This document shows positions 1 to 44,280 of a stretch of DNA of 44,280 nucleotides, piece after piece. How positions within the stretch are numbered: position 1 is the stretch's first letter; each line of letters starts with the position of its first letter. Source of the stretch: Plakobranchus ocellatus (taxonomy: Eukaryota > Mollusca > Gastropoda > Plakobranchidae); NCBI GenBank assembly GCA_019648995.1, contig BLXT01006392.1, positions 2,883,460 to 2,927,739 on the forward strand. Direction: 5' to 3'. A program made the position numbers and the translations under genes. The notes beneath the pieces are model-generated. The model was not told the DNA's origin, did not search any database, and was given only the letters and a program-made list of their open reading frames with translations.

Positions 1-57
<57 letters not shown>

Positions 58-339
58 TATATACACCGGATAAAGTGATAGTCGTCATGTTGGTGCTCTT
101 TGTGGTTTTGATTTGTGACCGAGATTGCTAGTTTTATTTGTGCAAAGTAATGTCATATTGCTCTTAAAGTGACGCGGAGAGCAACGCAATGATTTCTTTT
201 CAAACCAAGAATTCCTGAAAATCACAGTTTGACAATCAAAATCAACCATCATGCCTATAAGTCAGTCCGTCAGTTTCTCTTTTCTCCTCCCATACCTCTC
301 TAAAAATTTTTTTTCTTCTTCTTTGCATCAGGTAACAAC
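1..339. other. 5' flank, no gene seen
   Basis: Apart from the AT microsatellite at its left edge I see no coding signal or recognisable repeat here. A T-rich stretch lies just before the start of LINE copy A1. Confidence 0.5.
10..63. repeat. (AT)n microsatellite
   Basis: Nearly pure AT dinucleotide run preceded by an A9 stretch; one interruption (ATAAAT) near its right end. Confidence 0.95.
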
Positions 340-1810
340 GACCACAAACCTCATCCGTCGGACAAATGGTGACTGAACCAGTGAAGCCATCAATTTTAAA
401 TTGATGAAGAGGGTAGAGGAATTTCAGGTGGGACTAAAATCAAGACCTGCGAAAGCGGAAGATCCTAATTGGGACAACGGCTATCCATAGAGCCCCATCT
501 TACTTATGGATTAATTAGAAAACAAAAACTAGCGGACAGCCCATACGCAAACCGACAATAAGCAATGGGAAACCATTGCTGTAATTCCGCAAGCATGGTC
601 ATGTTAACAACGATCTTGGTTAAAAACGATAAGAGTTTTTGAGATTCGGTTCCACCTCTCGTTCGGCTGGGATATCATATGCAGCAGGTGGCTCCAGGTC
701 GTTATCTAAACCAAATACATATCCCTTACCCTTACAAAAAAAAAAAAAGATAAAACGCAACAAAGCAAAAGAAGAATGGATCAAGGAAAAAGAGCAAAAG
801 CTCAATAATAGACAGGTAATAATTCCATGCTAAACTTAACGATGTGAGTGGTAAGAACAACAAATGCAGTAGCCCTGGCTGCATCAGATCGAAAGACTGA
901 ACATTGCAAATGAAAAAAGAATGAAGTACTAAACACATGAACTGATATGTTGAAGATCATTTTAAAGCGAAAAGGGTGAACATCCTGAAGTGATGAAAGA
1001 GCTAACGTCCAACTATCCTTAAAAAAGAGGTATCGTCACAATTAAAAAAAAAAAAAAGAAAAGAAAAACAGAGCAGCCACAGTATCGGATGGCAAAGCAA
1101 TAGAAATAATTAAAACATTTGAAAACTTACTAATAGATCTGCCAAAACTCCTTAATGCAATATACGACAATAGTACAATTCCAGAAGATCCTTGTAACTC
1201 TGTTTTAGAGTACTGCCTAAAACACAAGTAACAACAGAGAGTGACCTTCACAGAACAATTACTTCAATGACCATTTTATAAAAATCCTGTTGTGTATTTT
1301 GGTGCAGAGAATATACAAGAGTCTAAGACCAGGAAAATCCGCACAATAAACGCAACATTTGCTTTGTCAATGCTTATGGAAAAGTGTATAGAAATGCAAA
1401 AAAGATGTAACTCTGATTCATTGATTATTCTAAGGCTGTCTACAAAGTTAAACATGGAGAACTGTTTCATATGCTGGAAAAATTAGACATTGGTGGAAAA
1501 GATCTGAAAATAATTAGAAATCTATACTGGGATCAAACTGCATCTGCAAGTATTGAAGGAGGACACAGTGATTTTAAATCCACCAAAAGAGGTGTGAGGC
1601 AGGAATGTGTACTGTCTTTTGATCTTTTTAACCTATATAATATAATTAAATATCTTAACGAATCTTGATGGTATTTTAGGCTTAAAATCGATGGAGAAAA
1701 TCTTGACAACCTCAAGTATGCAAATGATGCAGTTTCAATGGCAGAATCTGATGAACAACTTCAACAACTTTTTGATAAGGTAGCAACAGTAACCTTAAAA
1801 GGTTAAAAGA
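340..1810 (+). mobile_element. Non-LTR retrotransposon copy A1 (RTE/BovB-like), internally deleted and 3'-truncated
   Basis: Shares its leader with copy A2: AAATTGATGA, GACCTGCRAAGTGCGG-like, GGCTCCAGGTCGT words in the same order. After GGTGGCTCCAGGTCGT near 705 the endonuclease region of A2 is missing, and homology resumes around 740 in the linker (AAAGAAGAATGG) and reverse transcriptase. RT remnants are LLNAIYDNSTIPEDP near 1155 and GVRQECVLSFDLFNLY near 1592. At 1717-1728 the active site reads YAND, so the first catalytic Asp of YADD is lost. Stops and frameshifts abound. The element ends in a palm-domain motif (LQQLFDKV) without the C-terminus or tail. Dead copy upstream of usp7. Confidence 0.85.
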
Positions 1811-2039
1811 GAACAAGGTTTTTTTAGGGCATCTACACGACGACCAATACACATTTCCGATTGACTGTCCTTCTAGTCCGCACAGATGAATTTGTTTACA
1901 TTTAAATGGATAATTATATTTTTTTACGTCCCATTCAAGTCAAGATTAATTCATTTTAATACAAATTAATTAGAACTGAAAGAAAACAACAACTTGAAAA
2001 TTTTGCACAAGGATTTTTTGGATTCATTATGATTTTATC

Positions 2040-2305
2040 ATTATTACTATTATGAGTTCATACTGCCCCTAACCGCGAGACGGCCATCTTGTTTATTTTT
2101 GTTCACATCCCGGCGCCTGTAGGCCTATAATCTGCCACAAGCATCCTTTCCATTTTGTTTTCAAGCAGTTTGCCCCTTGATAGGGGTAGAATCTGCAGAC
2201 ATTGGGCGAATTGCAAGTAAGCACGCAAAGGTGACCGTCTCGCAGAGAAGTCTACAGACTCCCGGGCGAGAAAAACAAACGGTCACAACCCCGCAGTCTA
2301 ATGAT
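2040..2305 (+). promoter_or_regulatory. usp7: Likely usp7 promoter / 5' UTR
   Basis: Locally GC-richer than its surroundings, with several CpGs (CCGCGAGACGG, CCCGGCGCC, CTCCCGGGCGAG). No TATA box is visible. GGCCATCTTG at 2082-2091 is the reverse complement of CAAGATGGCC, close to the YY1 core found around many metazoan start sites. The reading frame of exon 1 is open from 2123, so this is either leader or, less likely, additional coding sequence with an upstream exon. The start site cannot be placed without transcripts. Confidence 0.45.
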
Positions 2306-43167
<40,862 letters not shown>

Positions 43168-44280
43168 GTTGCTCTTTCATGCTTTTCTATTTTAATCAAA
43201 CAAGTTGAAGATAATATTGCAGTATTAAAAAGAAAAAAAAATGTTGGCATTTTTGTTTTGAAATTTTATATTTATTGATATACAGACCTGCTAAAATTTT
43301 ATTCTGCCATTGAAGGTCCCTAAATTCCATTTTCAGGGCAGCTTTGTCTGAATTTAATAGATCAGTCACGGTTGATGAGGAAAAATCGCTTGTTTTATTT
43401 TGTGGATCAACATTCATTGAATACTATTTACCCATCTAAACTGTATTGAACAATACTTTTGTTATCAATGTGACAAATATGATGGTAAGGATGCAACAGC
43501 CACCAGTCTGCATCAAAGGTTCTCTATCTTATTTCACTCTTTGGTGACTTTTCTTCCTATAAGGGACCTGGACTCTAATTGTATATGGGAAGAGTTGACA
43601 TGAAGATCTCTAACTGCATAAGCATTCAATCTAGATCAGTGCAATCCTTACATAAAACTGTCTGGTTTATCATTCATTTCATTACTGTTTAATTAAATAT
43701 TATCCCACCAGAATCGCCATCTTTTTCATTAAAAAAATTTTTTTTTTTCCTTTTTAAAATCAGAGTGATGTTTCTTGAACAATGTGTAGATTTGTTTAGG
43801 TGGTAAGATTTATTTACATTGTTTTCAACAAACAGTGGAAAGGTGGAGATGTAAAAAAATGGCAGACTGTATATCTGTATACTGAATAGAAAGCTAAATT
43901 TACTAAGCCAACTAACATTCAGCCTGTCTATGTCTTGTTTCTATTTTTAGGCATCTCTAGTCTTCACCAAGATTCAGATTAGGGCTAGACTCAAGACCTT
44001 TACAAGATAGATGCTAAGATCTTTTTACATGTACTTTGTGAATTAGGGGAAACTACCCTTGTTCAGAAGATAATTTTTAAAAATGATATTTTCTTTCATA
44101 GAACATTGAACAAAGAGAAGATCTGTAGTAGTATTGACCCATCAATGTTGATCTTTGAAAGTATTGTATTTTAAAGAAAACCAATGGGAATCATGCCAGA
44201 AAATAATGAAGCTTTAGGCCTTTAACTAGATACACTAATTTTGGCTTAAAGGGCAGATCTTTATTATCTAATGAAGTTGA
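43168..44280. other. usp7 intron 28 (to window edge)
   Basis: No match to the expected UBL5 exon (starting EVFG in vertebrates) is found, so the remaining exons lie outside. A possible alternative last exon at 43951-44010 is described in the findings. Confidence 0.6.

Noticed and set aside
43338..43360. TTTTCAG|GGCAGC as the acceptor of the next usp7 exon.
   Set aside because: In the required phase it reaches TGA after four codons and has no likeness to UBL5.

Overview
The window is a piece of an animal nuclear genome, AT-rich and intron-rich, holding one host gene on the + strand: the orthologue of USP7 (HAUSP), a MATH-domain ubiquitin-specific protease. Twenty-eight coding exons with GT-AG introns run from a start codon at 2306 to 43167 and spell 987 residues. 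The last roughly 105 residues, by comparison with vertebrate USP7, lie beyond the right edge. The many intronic retroelements, the recurrent TAGATCTAGATCT-type words and the protein divergence suggest a mollusc, most likely a heterobranch (Biomphalaria/Aplysia-like) gastropod. That placement is inference. Runs of N at 11967-11990 and 26408-26441 show a scaffolded assembly.

Layout: 1-2040 holds an AT microsatellite and an old, internally deleted non-LTR retrotransposon (copy A1). 2040-2305 is the likely promoter and 5' UTR. 2306-6810 encodes the N-terminal tail and the MATH domain (exons 1-5). Intron 5 carries the longest copy of the same LINE family (A2, about 6950-10122). 11763-28154 encodes the end of the MATH domain and the USP catalytic core (exons 6-16), with catalytic Cys216, His456 and Asp473. 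Its introns carry a duplicated/inverted structure (intron 7), nested terminal-inverted-repeat elements (intron 12), a tRNA-derived SINE and an antisense I-type LINE (intron 13). 29614-43167 encodes the ubiquitin-like region (exons 17-28). Intron 17 holds a third LINE copy split by an insertion, and intron 21 holds an RNase H-bearing LINE fragment.

The gene is intact as far as it can be seen: every exon junction keeps frame and the catalytic triad is present. All mobile elements are intronic or upstream and look dead or non-autonomous.

I found no new multi-gene system. The most interesting new-looking item is a 1277-bp element in intron 12 (18508-19784) with 14-bp terminal inverted repeats and a perfect 6-bp target duplication. 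It sits inside a wider inverted-repeat pair with a closely related terminal sequence. Next are the foldback-like structure in intron 7 and a possible alternative last exon of usp7 near the right edge.
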